Position numbers and translations under genes: made by a program. A stretch of 7,263 nucleotides of DNA from Akkermansiaceae bacterium (GTDB lineage: Bacteria; Verrucomicrobiota; Verrucomicrobiia; Verrucomicrobiales; Akkermansiaceae), in contig JALZVD010000119.1 of assembly GCA_023300205.1 (NCBI GenBank), positions 1 to 7,263 on the forward strand, written 5' to 3'. Shown here piece by piece: positions 5,756 to 7,263 of the stretch. Within the stretch, counting starts at the first letter, position 1; each line of letters opens with the position of its first letter. The notes under the pieces were generated by a model that was given only the letters and a program-made list of their open reading frames with translations, searched no databases and was not told the origin of the DNA.

Positions 5756-7263
5756 ATGTCATTCCTCTATCCATTCTGGTTTGCAACCTTCATCCTCATT
5801 CCTTTGATCATTCTGATCATCTTCATTACCCGTAGGAATAAAGCAAAAGTCTGGGCGGCATTTGTCTCCACTCCACACCAGTCAGAACTGGTAACCAAAA
5901 ATAACCCTACCAGATTCTGGCTCGCACTCACATCCTCACTACTAGGCTTAAGCTGTCTCATCATCGCCATCACCCGCCCATACGCAGGCAACTCAGTCAC
6001 TCGTGAGAAAATCCAATCACGTAATATACTCATCGCAATGGACACCTCACTCTCCATGCTCTGTGAAGATATCCAGCCTAACAGACTAAGTAGCGGCATC
6101 TCATTTGCAGTCAACCTCATCGGCTCCCTACCAGATGACCACATCGGCATCATGGCCTTCGCAGGCAGCCCTAATGTCATCACCTCATTAAGCATAGACC
6201 ATCCATCCATCATCGAAGAGCTCGGCCACCTAGGCCCCGGATCAGCACACCTTGCAGGATCTAATCTAAAAGACGCTCTCTACGAAGGCATCAACACCCT
6301 CAAACGCGCCGGCAAACAAGCAAACGCACTCATTCTCATCACAGATGGCACACCAACCCTAGATGAAATCAATGAAATAACCACCACCGCTAAACAAGCC
6401 TACGTTCAGATATTCACCATCGGTGTTGGCTCCACATCCGGTGGCACCATTCCTATAAATGGTCAGCCTCACCGTGACACACAGCGAAAAGTCGTCATTA
6501 CCAAACTCCAAGACAGCATCCTCCGCCAACTTGCAAGAGACACCAACGGAGTCTATACGCACATCAATACCCAGCCAGAAAAAGCCATCTCCCAAGCTAT
6601 CCAGAGTATGAACCAATTCGAAAAACAAGGCAGAGAAATTCAAATACCAAAAGAACTCTACCAATGGTTTCTAGCCCCTGCCGTTCTATTACTACTTCTC
6701 AGTGCCTTCATTAATACGCGCTTTAAATCAAGCATCTCTCCCCTTCCTCTCATACTCACAGGACTCCTCTCTACCCTATCCCAGACAAAAGCAGCAGAAC
6801 CATCATGGCTAGACAACATCTCCACTAAATATCTATCCAGACCAGCTAAAGCTAAAGCAGGCTACTCAGCACTCGTAGACAAAAAATTTCCACAAGCCAT
6901 CATTGATCTAACTCAAGCTAAAAAAGCCTCCCAAGGAGAAGAACGCGCCAAACTCTCATTCGCTATCGCCCAAGCCGCATACCGCATCGGTGACTATGAT
7001 CTAGCGATTAATGAATACAGCCAAGCTCTCATCGCCACTGATCCCTATATTCAAAACACCGCCCAATACAATCTCGCAAACTCTCTCTTCAAACAAAACA
7101 CGATCGAGTTCAATATCCCTGAAAACCAAAAACTCACCCAATACCTCGAAAATCAAATTCGAAATAAAAAGCTTACATCCAGTAAGCTAAACAACATCGA
7201 AAATGGTCTCAAAAACGCCAATACCCACTACACAGACCTACTAAAAATAAATCCTCAACACAC
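5756..7263 (+). CDS. batB: BatB-like VWA protein fused to a TPR (BatC-like) region, 3' partial
   Basis: The frame is open from the ATG at 5756, two bases after the BatA stop, to the window end: 502 residues with no stop. Membrane segments lie at about 7-24 and 54-72. The VWA domain has Asp96-Ser98-Ser100 (DTSLS), Ser169 in place of the usual Thr (AGSNLKDAL) and Asp197 (ITDGTPT); a third membrane segment is at 304-320. After a basic patch (R322, K324), residues 329-347 (PLPLILTGLL...TKA then AEP) look like a secretory signal peptide inside the protein. From about 364 come TPR-type helices (AGYSALVDKKFPQAIIDL, then IAQAAYRIGDYDLAINEYSQAL and QYNLANSLF). This suggests BatB fused to a once-separate BatC-type TPR protein, so both halves would act together in the periplasm. 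BatB-TPR fusions are known in other phyla. The remainder, possibly more TPRs, is outside the window. Confidence 0.88.
   Translation, partial: MSFLYPFWFATFILIPLIILIIFITRRNKAKVWAAFVSTPHQSELVTKNNPTRFWLALTSSLLGLSCLIIAITRPYAGNSVTREKIQSRNILIAMDTSLSMLCEDIQPNRLSSGISFAVNLIGSLPDDHIGIMAFAGSPNVITSLSIDHPSIIEELGHLGPGSAHLAGSNLKDALYEGINTLKRAGKQANALILITDGTPTLDEINEITTTAKQAYVQIFTIGVGSTSGGTIPINGQPHRDTQRKVVITKLQDSILRQLARDTNGVYTHINTQPEKAISQAIQSMNQFEKQGREIQIPKELYQWFLAPAVLLLLLSAFINTRFKSSISPLPLILTGLLSTLSQTKAAEPSWLDNISTKYLSRPAKAKAGYSALVDKKFPQAIIDLTQAKKASQGEERAKLSFAIAQAAYRIGDYDLAINEYSQALIATDPYIQNTAQYNLANSLFKQNTIEFNIPENQKLTQYLENQIRNKKLTSSKLNNIENGLKNANTHYTDLLKINPQH

Noticed and set aside
5767..6213. 148-codon minus-strand frame inside batB
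   Set aside because: Shadow of the conserved VWA frame on the plus strand; Met-rich sequence with no domain.

Overview
The window most likely comes from a member of the Verrucomicrobiota (a Rubritalea/Akkermansia-like lineage is my best guess). The evidence is a PEP-CTERM-sorted protein, several lipoproteins, a Bat-type von Willebrand factor A (VWA) locus, an AT-leaning base composition, and no Shine-Dalgarno motif in front of any start I can place. The placement is inferred from family distribution, not from a marker gene. I see no rRNA, tRNA, CRISPR array, insertion sequence or phage gene.

Left half (1-3173, plus strand): an envelope cassette. Two tandem L,D-transpeptidases (the first cut by the window edge, the second a lipoprotein with an altered catalytic box) are followed 20 bases later by an unrecognised lipoprotein. 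An alpha/beta-hydrolase lipoprotein follows 15 bases after that. Spacings are operon-like, but the only terminator-like hairpins after the transpeptidase pair and after the unknown lipoprotein lie inside the signal-peptide codons of the next gene. An ordinary hairpin (3145-3173) closes the block, between convergent genes.

Middle (3199-4240): a PEP-CTERM protein on the minus strand, then a 148-base divergent intergenic region. That region holds a perfect 35-base inverted repeat made almost only of T- and A-tracts, next to a possible promoter for the PEP-CTERM gene.

Right half (4241-7263, plus strand): a Bat-type cluster. A DUF4381-like membrane protein, BatA (two N-terminal membrane segments, VWA, C-terminal membrane segment) and a BatB-TPR fusion that runs off the window. 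BatA has no ATG, GTG or TTG in frame where its conserved N-terminus demands one, so a gene caller would cut it to an internal ATG at 5040 and lose both N-terminal membrane segments. The BatB reading frame is open to the last base and retains what looks like the signal peptide of a formerly separate TPR gene at the fusion joint. The usual first genes of such operons (MoxR ATPase, DUF58) are not upstream here.

The most interesting items are the missing BatA start, the paired hairpins nested in signal-peptide codons, and the 35-base palindrome. I do not see a clearly novel multi-gene system; the transpeptidase/unknown lipoprotein/hydrolase cassette is the nearest candidate for an undescribed functional unit.
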